Shown here: one piece after another, positions 1 through 11,413 of the stretch
How the letters are laid out: every line of letters begins with the position of its first letter
Position numbering within the stretch: the first letter of the stretch is position 1
Source: Pseudomonas jinjuensis
GTDB taxonomy: Bacteria > Pseudomonadota > Gammaproteobacteria > Pseudomonadales > Pseudomonadaceae
NCBI RefSeq assembly: GCF_900103845.1
Contig: NZ_FNIJ01000020.1
Location: 59,978-123,977, forward strand
DNA length: 64,000 bases
Reading direction: 5' to 3'
Notes under the pieces: generated by a model
What the model was told of the DNA's origin: nothing
The model's input: the letters and a program-made list of their open reading frames with translations, nothing else
Database searches by the model: none
Position numbers and translations under genes: made by a program

Positions 1-23
1 GCCATCTGAGCCGTCGCTAACCC

Positions 24-54
24 CGCGGCCATGCCCCTTCCGGGCATGGCCGCG
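24..54. terminator. Strong stem-loop, probable terminator of an upstream gene
   Basis: Two perfect 13-nt arms (24-36 and 42-54) enclose a 5-nt loop. Only a short T-poor stretch (ttgcttt) follows, so it is not a classical intrinsic terminator. A TAA at 18-20 could end a gene that lies mostly outside the window, but too little is present to call it. No gene is visible in 55-179. Confidence 0.45.
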
Positions 55-179
55 TTGCTTTGCGCGACCGCAAAAGTGTTTCCGGAACGTTAGTCCGACC
101 GGACGATGAGGCGCCCGGAACCCGTCCCGATACTGGCTACAGGCCGCGAATCCGCGGAGCAGACTGGGAACGAGATCGC

Positions 180-1388
<1,209 letters not shown>

Positions 1389-1402
1389 TCCGGGAGCCGA
1401 AC

Positions 1403-3595
1403 ATGACCGATTACTTCAAGTACGCCGTGGACGGCGATGGCCTCTGCACCCTGACCATCGACCAGCCCGACTCTTCCACCAACGTGATGGACCAGAACTT
1501 CCTCGACAGCTTCCGCGCCGCCATGGAGCGCGCCTGGGCCGACGAGCAGGTGCGCGGCATCATCATCACCTCGGCCAAGAGCAGCTTCATCGCCGGCGCC
1601 GACCTCAAGACCCTGGAAAAGACCCTGACCACGGTCCAGGACCCGGAAAGCCTCTATGCCAGGTGCTGGGCCTTCTCCAGCTTCCTGCGCAAGCTGGAAA
1701 CCGCCGGCAAGCCGGTGGTGGCGGCGCTCAATGGAGCGGCGCTGGGCGGCGGTTTCGAGATCGCCCTGGCCTGCCACCACCGGGTGGCGGCCGACGTGCG
1801 CGGCATGGCGGTCGGCCTGCCGGAAGTGGGCGTCGGCCTGCTGCCGGGCGCGGGCGGCACCCAGCGCTACCTGCGCATGCTCGGCGTGGCGAAGTCGCTG
1901 CCGCTGCTGCTGCAGGGCAGCCAGCTGAAGGCCGCCAGGGCGCTGGAGCTGGGCCTGCTGGATGCCGTGGTGGCGCCCGAACAGCTGCTGGAACACGCCC
2001 GCCGCTGGCTGCTGGATTCCCCGGACTCGGTGAAACCCTGGGACAGGAAGGGCTTCCGCGTCCCCGGCGGCAACCATGTGCAGCAGCCGGACCTGGCGCA
2101 GCTGTTCCTCGGCACCGCCGCCAACCTGCAGGCCACCACCTTCCACAACATGCCGGCGCCGCTGGCGATCACCTCGTGCCTCTACGAAGGCATGCAGCTG
2201 CCGATGGACAAGGCGCTGCAGGTCGAGTGCAAGTACTTCGTCAAGCTCAACCTCGACCCGGTCGCCGGCAACATGGTGCGCACCCTGTTCATCAACAAGA
2301 CCAAAGCCGACAAGCTGGTGCGCCGCCCGCAGGGCATCGCCACCCGTAGCCACAGCCGCATCGGCGTGATCGGCGCCGGCCTGATGGGCGCCGGGGTCGC
2401 CTTCGTCGCCGCCCAGTGCGGCATCGAGGTGGTGCTGATCGACCGCGACCAGCAGGCCGCCGACAACGGCAAGGCCTATGCGCAGAAGCGCCTGCAGCGT
2501 GACCTGGAGAAGGGCCGGATCAGTGTGGAGAAGGTCGAGCAGATTCTCGCCCGCATCCACCCGACTACCGCCTACGAAAGCCTGAGCGACGTGTCGCTGG
2601 TGGTCGAGGCGGTATTCGAGGATCGCCAGGTGAAGGCCGAAGTCTTCGCCAGGGCCGAGGCATTCATGCCGGCGGACGCAGTGCTCGCCAGCAACACCTC
2701 GGCGCTGCCGATCACCGGCCTCGCCGAAGGCACCGCGCGGCCGCAGAACATGGTCGGCCTGCACTTCTTCTCGCCGGTGGAGCGCATGCCGCTGGTGGAG
2801 GTGATCCGCGGCAAGGCCACCTCCGACCAGTGCCTGGCCCACGCCATGGACTTCGTCGCGCAGCTGCGCAAGACGCCGATCCTGGTCAACGACAGCCGCG
2901 GCTTCTTCACCAGCCGCTTCATCGGCGCCTTCATCAACGAAGGCGTGACCATGGTGCAGGACGGCATCAGCCCGGCGCTGATCGAGAACGTGGCGAAGAT
3001 GACCGGCTATCCGGTCGGCCCGCTGAGCATCTCCGACGAAGTCGGCCTCGATCTCGCCTACAAGGGCGCCGTGCAGGCGCAGAAGGACCTCGGTCCCGAA
3101 CACAAGCCGGGTTCCTCGGTGGCGGTGATCACCCGCCTGGTGGTGGACCACGAACGTCACGGCCGCAAGAACGGCAAGGGCTTCTATGTCTACGCCGAGG
3201 ATGGCAGCAAGCGCCTGTGGAGCGGGCTGGCGGAAATCTGGCCGCAACTGGCCGAGGAATACCAGCCGACGGCGGAGGAAGTGCGCAAGCGCATGCTCTT
3301 CGCCCAGTTCGCAGACGCCGCGCGCTGCCTGGCCGAGGGCGTGCTGACCGATCCGGCGGACGGCGATATCGGCGGCTGCTTCGGCGTCGGCTTCCCGATG
3401 TACCTGGGCGGGCCGTTCGCCGCCATGGACACCCTCGGCATCGAAACCGTGGTGCGCGAGTGCGACCGCCTGGCCGCCAGCGTCGACGCCGAGCGTTTCG
3501 CCATTCCGCAACTGCTGCGGGACATGGCCGCCGAAGGCAAGACCTTCCATGGCGCCAATCCCGTCATTCCCGCCCGTGAAGAAGAGGTGGCCTGA
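1403..3595 (+). CDS. 3-hydroxyacyl-CoA dehydrogenase / enoyl-CoA hydratase, FadB/FadJ type
   Basis: This 730-residue bifunctional beta-oxidation enzyme hydrates enoyl-CoA and oxidises the resulting 3-hydroxyacyl-CoA with NAD+. The N-terminal crotonase domain (about 1-190) has the oxyanion-hole motif FIAGADL and the two acidic-residue regions GGGFEIAL and GLPEVGVGLLPGAGGTQR. The NAD-binding domain starts near residue 320 with GVIGAGLMGAG, and the catalytic His is in GLHFFSPVERMPLVEVI. The C-terminal 3HCDH domains are complete. The ATG at 1403 was chosen because it follows the thiolase by 14 bp with a GGGAG-type ribosome site. Its TGA overlaps the next start by one base (TGATG), so the two are probably translationally coupled. 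Together with the thiolase it forms a complete beta-oxidation core. Confidence 0.94.
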   Translation: MTDYFKYAVDGDGLCTLTIDQPDSSTNVMDQNFLDSFRAAMERAWADEQVRGIIITSAKSSFIAGADLKTLEKTLTTVQDPESLYARCWAFSSFLRKLETAGKPVVAALNGAALGGGFEIALACHHRVAADVRGMAVGLPEVGVGLLPGAGGTQRYLRMLGVAKSLPLLLQGSQLKAARALELGLLDAVVAPEQLLEHARRWLLDSPDSVKPWDRKGFRVPGGNHVQQPDLAQLFLGTAANLQATTFHNMPAPLAITSCLYEGMQLPMDKALQVECKYFVKLNLDPVAGNMVRTLFINKTKADKLVRRPQGIATRSHSRIGVIGAGLMGAGVAFVAAQCGIEVVLIDRDQQAADNGKAYAQKRLQRDLEKGRISVEKVEQILARIHPTTAYESLSDVSLVVEAVFEDRQVKAEVFARAEAFMPADAVLASNTSALPITGLAEGTARPQNMVGLHFFSPVERMPLVEVIRGKATSDQCLAHAMDFVAQLRKTPILVNDSRGFFTSRFIGAFINEGVTMVQDGISPALIENVAKMTGYPVGPLSISDEVGLDLAYKGAVQAQKDLGPEHKPGSSVAVITRLVVDHERHGRKNGKGFYVYAEDGSKRLWSGLAEIWPQLAEEYQPTAEEVRKRMLFAQFADAARCLAEGVLTDPADGDIGGCFGVGFPMYLGGPFAAMDTLGIETVVRECDRLAASVDAERFAIPQLLRDMAAEGKTFHGANPVIPAREEEVA

Positions 3596-4566
3596 TGACC
3601 CGCGCACGCACGCTTTTCGGTGACAACCTGCGGTTGCCGCTGATCTGCTCGCCGATGTTCCTCGCCAGCGGCATCGAACTGGTGGCCGCGCAGTGCAAGG
3701 CCGGTGTGGTCGGCACCTTCCCGGCGCTCAATGCGCGCCCGGCGGACCAGCTCGGCGCGTGGCTGACGCAGATTCGCGAGGAGCTGGCGCGCCACGATGC
3801 CGAGCATCCGGATCGTCCGGCCGCGCCGTTCGGCGTCAACCTGATCCTGCACCGCTCCAACGACCGCCAGGACGCCGACCTAGCCACAGTGGTCGAACAC
3901 AGGGTGCCGCTGGTGATCACCTCGGTCGGCAAGCCGGACCAGGTGGTGCCCAGGGTGCATGCCTATGGTGGCCTGGTGTTCCACGACGTGATCAACAGCG
4001 AACAGGCGCGCAAGGCCATCGACTGCGGCGTGGACGGGCTGGTGCTGGTCTGCGCCGGCGCCGGCGGGCATGGCGGCACGCTGTCGCCGTTCTCCTTCCT
4101 GCGTGAGGTGCGGCGCTTCTGGGACGGTCCCATCGCCCTGGCCGGCGGCCTCGCCGATGGCCATGCGATTCGCGCCGCCGAGGTGCTGGGCGCGGATGTG
4201 GCCTACATGGGCACGCGCTTCATCGCCACCCGCGAAGCCAACGCCGAGCAGGCGCACAAGGACATGCTGGTCCGCGACGGCGCCTCGGATATCGTCTACA
4301 CCCCGGTGTTCAGCGGCATCTGGGCCAACTACCTGGCCAACAGCGTGCGCAACTGCGGCGTCGATCCGGCGCAGCTGTCCGGCCGGCAGACCGGCGGCAA
4401 GGACGACCTGTTCAGCGATCCGGGCGCCAGGCCCAGGGCCTGGAAGGACGTGTGGTCGTCCGGCCACGGCGCCGGCGTGATCGCCGACGTGCCGACGGTC
4501 GCCGAACTGGTGGAGCGCATGACCGCGGAGTACCGCGAGGCTGCAATGAGGGAAGTCCATGACTGA
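3595..4566 (+). CDS. FMN-dependent nitronate monooxygenase / enoyl reductase family protein
   Basis: This 323-residue TIM-barrel flavoprotein belongs to the 2-nitropropane dioxygenase (NMO) family. It carries CAGAGGHGG, with the family's active-site His, and the phosphate-binding segment GGLADGHAIRAAEVLGADVAYMGTRF. True nitronate monooxygenases detoxify alkyl nitronates. Relatives inside actinobacterial sterol gene sets are thought to act on CoA thioesters instead, and its place between a beta-oxidation enzyme and a CoA-transferase favours a catabolic redox step here. It overlaps the upstream gene by 1 bp and the downstream gene by 8 bp. Substrate is unknown. Confidence 0.85.
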   Translation: MTRARTLFGDNLRLPLICSPMFLASGIELVAAQCKAGVVGTFPALNARPADQLGAWLTQIREELARHDAEHPDRPAAPFGVNLILHRSNDRQDADLATVVEHRVPLVITSVGKPDQVVPRVHAYGGLVFHDVINSEQARKAIDCGVDGLVLVCAGAGGHGGTLSPFSFLREVRRFWDGPIALAGGLADGHAIRAAEVLGADVAYMGTRFIATREANAEQAHKDMLVRDGASDIVYTPVFSGIWANYLANSVRNCGVDPAQLSGRQTGGKDDLFSDPGARPRAWKDVWSSGHGAGVIADVPTVAELVERMTAEYREAAMREVHD

Positions 4567-5692
4567 CAACCAACCGCTGAAGGGCATTCGCGTCCTCGAT
4601 TTCACCCAGCTGCTGCCCGGCCCGCTGTGCACCCTGCACCTGGCCGACCTGGGCGCCGAGGTGATCAAGATCGAGCCGCCGCGCGTGGGCGATCCGACCC
4701 GCGGGCCGAAGCAGTTCACGCCGATGTTCCTGATGCTCAACCGCAACAAGCGCTCGCTGGAAGTCGACCTGCGCAGCGCCGAAGGCGTCGAGCTGCTGCA
4801 GGCGCTGGCGAAGACCGCCGACGTGGTGGTGGAAGGCTTCCGCCCCGGCGTGGCCGAGCGCCTTGGCGTCGGCTACCGGCAGCTGTCGGAACTCAATCCG
4901 CGCCTGGTCTACTGCTCGATCTCCGGCTACGGCCAGCAGGGCCCGCTGGCCCAGGCCGCCGGGCACGACATCAACTACCAGTCGCTGGCCGGCGTGCTCG
5001 ACCAGACCGGCAGCGCCGGCGGCGCGCCGGTGCAGGGCAACCTGCCGGTGGCCGACGTGGCCGGCGGCGCGCTGTCCGCCGCCACCGGCATCCTCGCCGC
5101 GCTGTTCGACGCGGCGCGCAGCGGGAAAGGCCGGCACGTGGACATCGCCATGACCGACTGCGTGATGGCGCTCAACATCATGACCGCCACCTCCTGGCAG
5201 AGCGCCGGGCAGGTGCTGCCGCGCGGGCAGGACTTCCTTTCCGGCGGCCTGGCCTGCTACGGCTGCTACCGCACAGCCGATCGCCGCTACCTGGCGGTGG
5301 GCGCGGTGGAACACAAGTTCTGGGTGGCCTTCTGCGATGCCGTCGGCCTGCCGCACCTGCACGACAAGGGCCATGCCTTCGGCGAGGCGGGCGCGACGGC
5401 CAAGGCGGCGGTCGCCGAGGCGATCCTCCAGCACGACCTGGCGCACTGGGCCCGCGTGTTCAGCGAGGTGGACGCCTGCGTCACGCCGGTGCTGCGTCTC
5501 GACGAGGTGGTCGAGCACGCCAATACGCAGGCCCGCGGCATGGTGCGTCAGGACCGGCACCCGCAGGCCGGCGGCTACATGAGCTTCGCCTGTCCGTTGC
5601 GGATGGGCGAGGGCGACTGGCCCGAGCCGACTCCAGCACCGCTGCTGGGTGCCGACAACCTGTCGATCCGGCAGGAGCTGGGGCTGGCATGA
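4559..5692 (+). CDS. CaiB/BaiF family CoA-transferase (family III)
   Basis: This 377-residue protein should move CoA between carboxylic acids through an aspartyl-CoA thioester. The N-terminus PLKGIRVLDFTQLLPGPLCT and the segment LADLGAEVIKIEPP are typical. The catalytic Asp is in GHDINYQSLAG, and GEAG near residue 275 is the usual small-domain turn. The ATG at 4559 overlaps the previous gene by 8 bp. With the acyl-CoA synthetase 43 bp downstream, the cluster has two alternative ways to activate an acid. Family III enzymes also include alpha-methylacyl-CoA racemases, which epimerise branched sterol or isoprenoid side chains; sequence inspection alone does not separate these functions. Confidence 0.88.
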   Translation: MTDNQPLKGIRVLDFTQLLPGPLCTLHLADLGAEVIKIEPPRVGDPTRGPKQFTPMFLMLNRNKRSLEVDLRSAEGVELLQALAKTADVVVEGFRPGVAERLGVGYRQLSELNPRLVYCSISGYGQQGPLAQAAGHDINYQSLAGVLDQTGSAGGAPVQGNLPVADVAGGALSAATGILAALFDAARSGKGRHVDIAMTDCVMALNIMTATSWQSAGQVLPRGQDFLSGGLACYGCYRTADRRYLAVGAVEHKFWVAFCDAVGLPHLHDKGHAFGEAGATAKAAVAEAILQHDLAHWARVFSEVDACVTPVLRLDEVVEHANTQARGMVRQDRHPQAGGYMSFACPLRMGEGDWPEPTPAPLLGADNLSIRQELGLA

Positions 5693-5735
5693 TTCAGCGT
5701 CCTCGCCGCGCGGGGGCCATCAGGAGACAACAACA

Positions 5736-7340
<1,605 letters not shown>

Positions 7341-7419
7341 GCCATCTGGTCCGGATTGACGATGCCGCCGGTTCCGGCGCTGCGCATCCTGTCTGCACAA
7401 TCGAGAACAGGAGGCAGTC

Positions 7420-8256
7420 ATGGATCGTGTGGCATTCGTTACCGGCGCCAGCCGCGGCATCGGACGTGAAACGGCGCTGGCGTTCGCCCGCCGCGGCTTC
7501 GACGTGGCGATCAGCGCGCGCACGTTGGAGGAAGGCGAGGTCCATCGCCACGCCCTGACCGGCGCCGACGGCAAGCCGCTGCCCGGCAGCCTGAACGGCA
7601 CCGCCGAGGCGATTCGCGCCCTCGGCCGCAAGGCCTGGGTGGTGCCGATGGACCTGCTCGACAGCGGCTCCGTCGAGGCCGCCGCCGCAGCCGTGCTGGC
7701 CGAGGCCGGGCGCGTCGACGTGCTGGTCAACAACGCCGTCTACCAGGGCGGCGATCTCAATGCGCCGTTCATGGAGCTCGGCGTCGACACCCTCGAACGC
7801 ACCTATCGCGGCTATATCCTCGCGCCCTTCCTGCTCAGCCGGGCGATGGTCGCGCACATGGCCGAACGCGGCTCGGGGGTGATCGTCAACGTCACTTCCG
7901 GCGCCGGCGAATCCGACCCGCCGGTGCCCGCCGGCCGCGGCGGCTGGGGCTACGCCTATGGCGCCGGCAAGGCGGCGGTGTCGCGCCTGTCCGGGGTGAT
8001 CGCCGTCGAACACGGCGGGCAGGGCGTGCGCGCCTACACCCTGAATCCCGGCGTGGTCACCACCGAGGCGCTGCGCGCGACCATCGGCGACCAGGGCGTC
8101 ATCGCCCTGCGCAACGGTTCGGCGCCGCCCGAGGTTCCGGCGGAAGTCATCTGCTGGCTCGCCTGCGACGACGTCGGGGGTCATTTCCAGCGCCGCACCA
8201 TCCATGCGCAGCCCTTCGCCCTGGAGCAGGGAATAGTGCAGAACTGGCGTACCTAG
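7420..8256 (+). CDS. SDR family NAD(P)-dependent oxidoreductase
   Basis: This 278-residue classical/extended short-chain dehydrogenase has the cofactor motif TGASRGIGRETA, the structural motif NNAVYQGG, the active-site Ser in NVTSGAG and the YAYGAGKAAV catalytic Tyr/Lys pair. An insert of about 12 residues separates Ser and Tyr (AGESDPPVPAGRGGWG), unlike minimal SDRs. An excellent AGGAGG-type site precedes the ATG. It sits 79 bp after the acyl-CoA synthetase, so it is probably in the same transcription unit. It likely oxidises or reduces a hydroxyl/keto group of the pathway substrate. A specific substrate cannot be read from the sequence. Confidence 0.88.
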   Translation: MDRVAFVTGASRGIGRETALAFARRGFDVAISARTLEEGEVHRHALTGADGKPLPGSLNGTAEAIRALGRKAWVVPMDLLDSGSVEAAAAAVLAEAGRVDVLVNNAVYQGGDLNAPFMELGVDTLERTYRGYILAPFLLSRAMVAHMAERGSGVIVNVTSGAGESDPPVPAGRGGWGYAYGAGKAAVSRLSGVIAVEHGGQGVRAYTLNPGVVTTEALRATIGDQGVIALRNGSAPPEVPAEVICWLACDDVGGHFQRRTIHAQPFALEQGIVQNWRT

Positions 8257-8284
8257 TCCGAGTGAGGGATGAGCGCGGCGGCGG

Positions 8285-8338
8285 TCATCGTCGATGATGG
8301 CGTACCACGAGTGGGGTTATTGCCGTTCGGCGAACCCC
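8285..8338. promoter_or_regulatory. Palindrome plus stem-loop between SDR and Rieske genes
   Basis: A 13-nt palindrome, TCATCGTCGATGA, lies at 8285-8297, and a strong compound hairpin lies at 8313-8338 (outer arms GGGGTT/AACCCC, inner GCCG/CGGC). The palindrome could be an operator and the hairpin a processing site or attenuator. Either would let the Rieske gene be expressed at a different level from the genes upstream. There is no U-tract, so a simple terminator is not favoured. Confidence 0.35.
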
Positions 8339-8370
8339 TATGACAACAAAGAGCCCTCGAGGGACCGGAC

Positions 8371-9411
8371 ATGACCAAGATGATCGACATCAAGCCTGCT
8401 GCCGAGACTGCGGCCTATCGCTACGCCCGCGGCTGGCACTGCCTCGGCGAGGCCGCGCAGTACCGCAACGGCGCGCTGCATACCCTGAACGTATTCGGCT
8501 CGCGCCTGCTGGCGTTCGCCAACGAGCAGGGCGAGATCAGCGTGCTGGACGCGCACTGCCCGCACATGGGCGCGGACCTGTCGCAGGGGCAACTGGTCAA
8601 CGGCCGGGTGGTCTGTCCGTTCCACCACTGGGAGTTCGAGGCCAGCGGCCGCTGCGCGGCGATTCCCTACTGCAAGCGCGTGCCGCCCAAGGCCAAGACC
8701 CGCCGCTGGCTGACCTGCGAGGTCAACAACCTGCTGTTCGTCTGGAACAACCCGGAAGGCAACCCGCCGGCCGAGGACGTGGTGATCCCGTACTTCCCCG
8801 AGTCGGAAAGCCCGGAGTGGGACAACGACTGGCACATGGACCTGATGGTCATCGAGACCAACCCGCGCGAGCTGGTGGACAACCTGGTCGACGCCCAGCA
8901 CTTCGGCCCGGTGCACGGCTCGCCGACCAAGTACTTCGCCAACGTGTTCGAGAACCACATCGGCGAGCAGGTCTTCCACGGCGACTCCGAGCGCCTGGGC
9001 GGCGACCTGGTGGCGGAGTCCGCCTACTACGGCCCGGCGACCCACTTCACCCGCATGCGCGCCATGTTCGATGGTTTGGTAGTGCACAGCATCCTGCTCA
9101 ACTGCCACGTGCCGATCGGCCCGAACAGCTTCGAACTGCGCTTCGGCGTGCTGGTGAAGAAGATCCCCGGCTGGACCGACGAGCAGAACCGCGAGCTGGC
9201 GCTGCAGTACGTGCAGAACAACCGCAACTCGTTCTACCAGGACGTGGACATCTGGAAGCACAAGATCCGCATCGACAACCCGCTGCTGGCCGAAGGCGAC
9301 GGCCCGGTGTACCAGCTGCGCGAGTGGTACTCGCAGTTCTTCATGGACGAGGCCGACGTGCCGGCGAAGATGCGCGAACGCCTGGAAATCGTCACCGTCG
9401 ACAAGCGCTGA
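8371..9411 (+). CDS. Rieske [2Fe-2S] non-heme iron oxygenase, KshA-like
   Basis: This 346-residue terminal oxygenase should hydroxylate its substrate with O2 and electrons from a separate reductase. The N-terminal Rieske domain has AHCPHMGADL and CPFHHWEF (C-x-H...C-x-x-H), with a KshA-like RGWHCLG start. The mononuclear iron site is in NLVDAQHFGPVHG (Asp, His, His). The closest family I recognise is 3-ketosteroid 9-alpha-hydroxylase, oxygenase component (KshA), but sterol, terpene and demethylase Rieske enzymes share this architecture. No ferredoxin reductase lies in the window, so electrons must come from elsewhere. It is the last gene of the catabolic cluster. Confidence 0.88.
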   Translation: MTKMIDIKPAAETAAYRYARGWHCLGEAAQYRNGALHTLNVFGSRLLAFANEQGEISVLDAHCPHMGADLSQGQLVNGRVVCPFHHWEFEASGRCAAIPYCKRVPPKAKTRRWLTCEVNNLLFVWNNPEGNPPAEDVVIPYFPESESPEWDNDWHMDLMVIETNPRELVDNLVDAQHFGPVHGSPTKYFANVFENHIGEQVFHGDSERLGGDLVAESAYYGPATHFTRMRAMFDGLVVHSILLNCHVPIGPNSFELRFGVLVKKIPGWTDEQNRELALQYVQNNRNSFYQDVDIWKHKIRIDNPLLAEGDGPVYQLREWYSQFFMDEADVPAKMRERLEIVTVDKR

Positions 9412-9505
9412 CCGCGTTCCCGGTGGCGGCGGGGCTTCGCGCCGCCACCGGCCTTCCTTCCGTGCCCGGCCCTGCAACGGGGCCTGACTTCTCCGGCGCG
9501 AAATC

Positions 9506-9522
9506 TTTATAGCTTCTTTACG
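9506..9522 (+). promoter_or_regulatory. KdpE-type operator upstream of kdpFABC
   Basis: The sequence TTTATA-GCTTC-TTTACG forms two T-rich half-sites 11 bp apart, about 85-100 bp before kdpF. It closely resembles the E. coli kdp promoter KdpE site as I remember it (TTTATA, 5 bp, TTTACA). A further TTTACG occurs at 9550-9555. A response regulator dimer should bind the direct repeat and activate kdp under K+ limitation. The match is from memory, and no footprint data are implied. Confidence 0.6.
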
Positions 9523-9606
9523 TCCTCCAGCGTCCCGTCCAATCGTTCCTTTACGCCATCCGACCGCATCCTTGCGTCATCGGCATTGCGTATGGAGACA
9601 AGCGCC

Positions 9607-9702
9607 ATGAGCGTTCTCGACGGGGTGTCCCTGGTTCTCGCCACGGGGCTGTTCATCTATCTGCTGGTGGCGCTGTTGCGCTCCGACCGTTCCCGGGAGT
9701 GA
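9607..9702 (+). CDS. kdpF: K+-transporting ATPase small subunit KdpF
   Basis: This 31-residue single-span membrane peptide (MSVLDGVSLVLATGLFIYLL..., ending RSDRSRE) lies directly before kdpA with a 3-bp gap. KdpF stabilises the KdpFABC complex in the inner membrane. Length, hydrophobic core and position fit the usual peptide of about 29 residues. A GGAGA site precedes the ATG. It is easily missed because of its size. Confidence 0.88.
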   Translation: MSVLDGVSLVLATGLFIYLLVALLRSDRSRE

Positions 9703-9705
9703 GCC

Positions 9706-11400
9706 ATGCAAGTCACGGATTTCCTCCTGCTGGCGGCGTTCTTCGTGCTGGTGCTGGCACCTGCGCCGATACTCGGGCGTTTCTACTACAGGGCGATGGA
9801 AGGCCAGCGCACCTTCCTCGGCCCGGTTCTGCTTCCGGTCGAACGCTTCATCTATCGCATCTGCGGCATCGACCCCGCGCAGGAGCAGGACTGGAAGGCC
9901 TACACCCTGGCCCTGCTGATATTCAACCTGGCCGGCCTGGCGCTGCTGTTCGCCATCCTCGTCCTGCAAGGTGGACTGCCGCTCAACCCGCAGCACCTGC
10001 CGGGCCTGGAATGGACCCTGGCGCTGAACACGGCGACGAGCTTCGTCACCAACACCAACTGGCAGGCCTACAGCGGCGAGGCGTCGCTCAGCTACCTGAG
10101 CCAGATGCTCGGCCTCACCGTGCAGAACTTTGTCAGCCCCGCCGTCGGCCTGGCCGTACTGGTCGCCCTGGCGCGCGGCATCGCCCGCAAGTCGACGCAG
10201 CACATCGGCAATTTCTGGGTCGACCTGACCCGCGCGACCCTCTACGGCCTGCTGCCGGCGTGCCTGGTCCTGGCGCTGCTGCTGGTCTGGCAGGGCGTGC
10301 CGCAGACCTTCCTCGACTACGTCCACGCGGCCACCCTGCAAGGTGCCGACCAGACCATTCCGCTCGGTCCGGTGGCGAGCCAGATCGCCATCAAGCAGCT
10401 CGGCACCAATGGCGGCGGCTTCTTCGGCGTCAACTCGGCGCACCCGTTCGAGAACCCCACCGCCCTGAGCAACCTGCTGGAAGTGGCGTCGATCATCCTG
10501 ATCCCCGCGGCGCTGGTGTTCACCTTCGGCCACTACGTGAAGGACCTGCGCCAGAGCCGGGCGATCCTCGCCTGCATGCTGGCGCTGTTCGCCGTCGGCC
10601 TGGGCGTGGCGCTGTGGGCCGAGTACCAGCCGAATCCGGCGCTGGCCGCGCTGCCGTTGGAGCAGGGCGCGCCGCTGGAGGGCAAGGAAAGCCGCTTCGG
10701 CAGTACCGCCAGCGTGCTCTGGGCGGTGACCACTACTGCCGCGTCGAACGGCTCGGTGAATGCCATGCACGACAGCCTCAACCCGCTGGCCGGCATGGTC
10801 GCGCTGGGCAACATGATGCTTGGCGAAGTGGTGTTCGGCGGCGTCGGCGCGGGGCTCTACGGGATGCTGCTGTTCGTGCTGATCGCCGTGTTCCTCGCCG
10901 GACTGATGGTCGGCCGCACCCCGGAATACCTCGGCAAGAAGCTGGAAGCCCGCGAGGTGCGCCTGCTGGTGGCGACCCTGCTGGTGATGCCGGTCGGCGT
11001 GCTGGTGCTCGGCGCCATCGCCGCCAGCGTGCCTGCAGCTGCCGCGTCGGTCAGCAACCCCGGCGCCCACGGCTTCAGCCAGTTGCTCTACGCCTATACC
11101 TCCGGCACGGCCAACAACGGCTCGGCCTTCGCCGGCTTCGGCGCCAACACGCCGTTCCACAACCTGATGATCGCCCTGGCGATGTTCATCGGCCGCTTCG
11201 GCTACATCGTCCCGGTGCTGGCCATCGCCGGCAGCCTGGCGGCGAAGAAGGCGGTGCCGGTCGGGCCGAACAGCTTCCCGACCCACGGCCTGCTGTTCGT
11301 CAGCCTGCTCACCGCGACCATCCTGCTGGTCGGCGGCCTGAACTTCCTGCCCACCCTGGTGCTCGGCCCGGTCGCCGATCACCTGACCCTCGGCTTCTGA
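9706..11400 (+). CDS. kdpA: Potassium-transporting ATPase subunit KdpA
   Basis: This 564-residue inner-membrane protein is the K+-binding, channel-like subunit of KdpFABC, related to Trk/Ktr proteins. It has about ten transmembrane helices and the four selectivity-filter loops: [23 protein letters not shown] with [22 protein letters not shown] and [19 protein letters not shown]. Length is normal. It takes up K+ with micromolar affinity when external potassium is scarce, powered by KdpB. It sits 3 bp after kdpF and 13 bp before kdpB. Confidence 0.98.
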   Translation: MQVTDFLLLAAFFVLVLAPAPILGRFYYRAMEGQRTFLGPVLLPVERFIYRICGIDPAQEQDWKAYTLALLIFNLAGLALLFAILVLQGGLPLNPQHLPGLEWTLALNTATSFVTNTNWQAYSGEASLSYLSQMLGLTVQNFVSPAVGLAVLVALARGIARKSTQHIGNFWVDLTRATLYGLLPACLVLALLLVWQGVPQTFLDYVHAATLQGADQTIPLGPVASQIAIKQLGTNGGGFFGVNSAHPFENPTALSNLLEVASIILIPAALVFTFGHYVKDLRQSRAILACMLALFAVGLGVALWAEYQPNPALAALPLEQGAPLEGKESRFGSTASVLWAVTTTAASNGSVNAMHDSLNPLAGMVALGNMMLGEVVFGGVGAGLYGMLLFVLIAVFLAGLMVGRTPEYLGKKLEAREVRLLVATLLVMPVGVLVLGAIAASVPAAAASVSNPGAHGFSQLLYAYTSGTANNGSAFAGFGANTPFHNLMIALAMFIGRFGYIVPVLAIAGSLAAKKAVPVGPNSFPTHGLLFVSLLTATILLVGGLNFLPTLVLGPVADHLTLGF

Positions 11401-11413
11401 GGAACCTGCGCCA

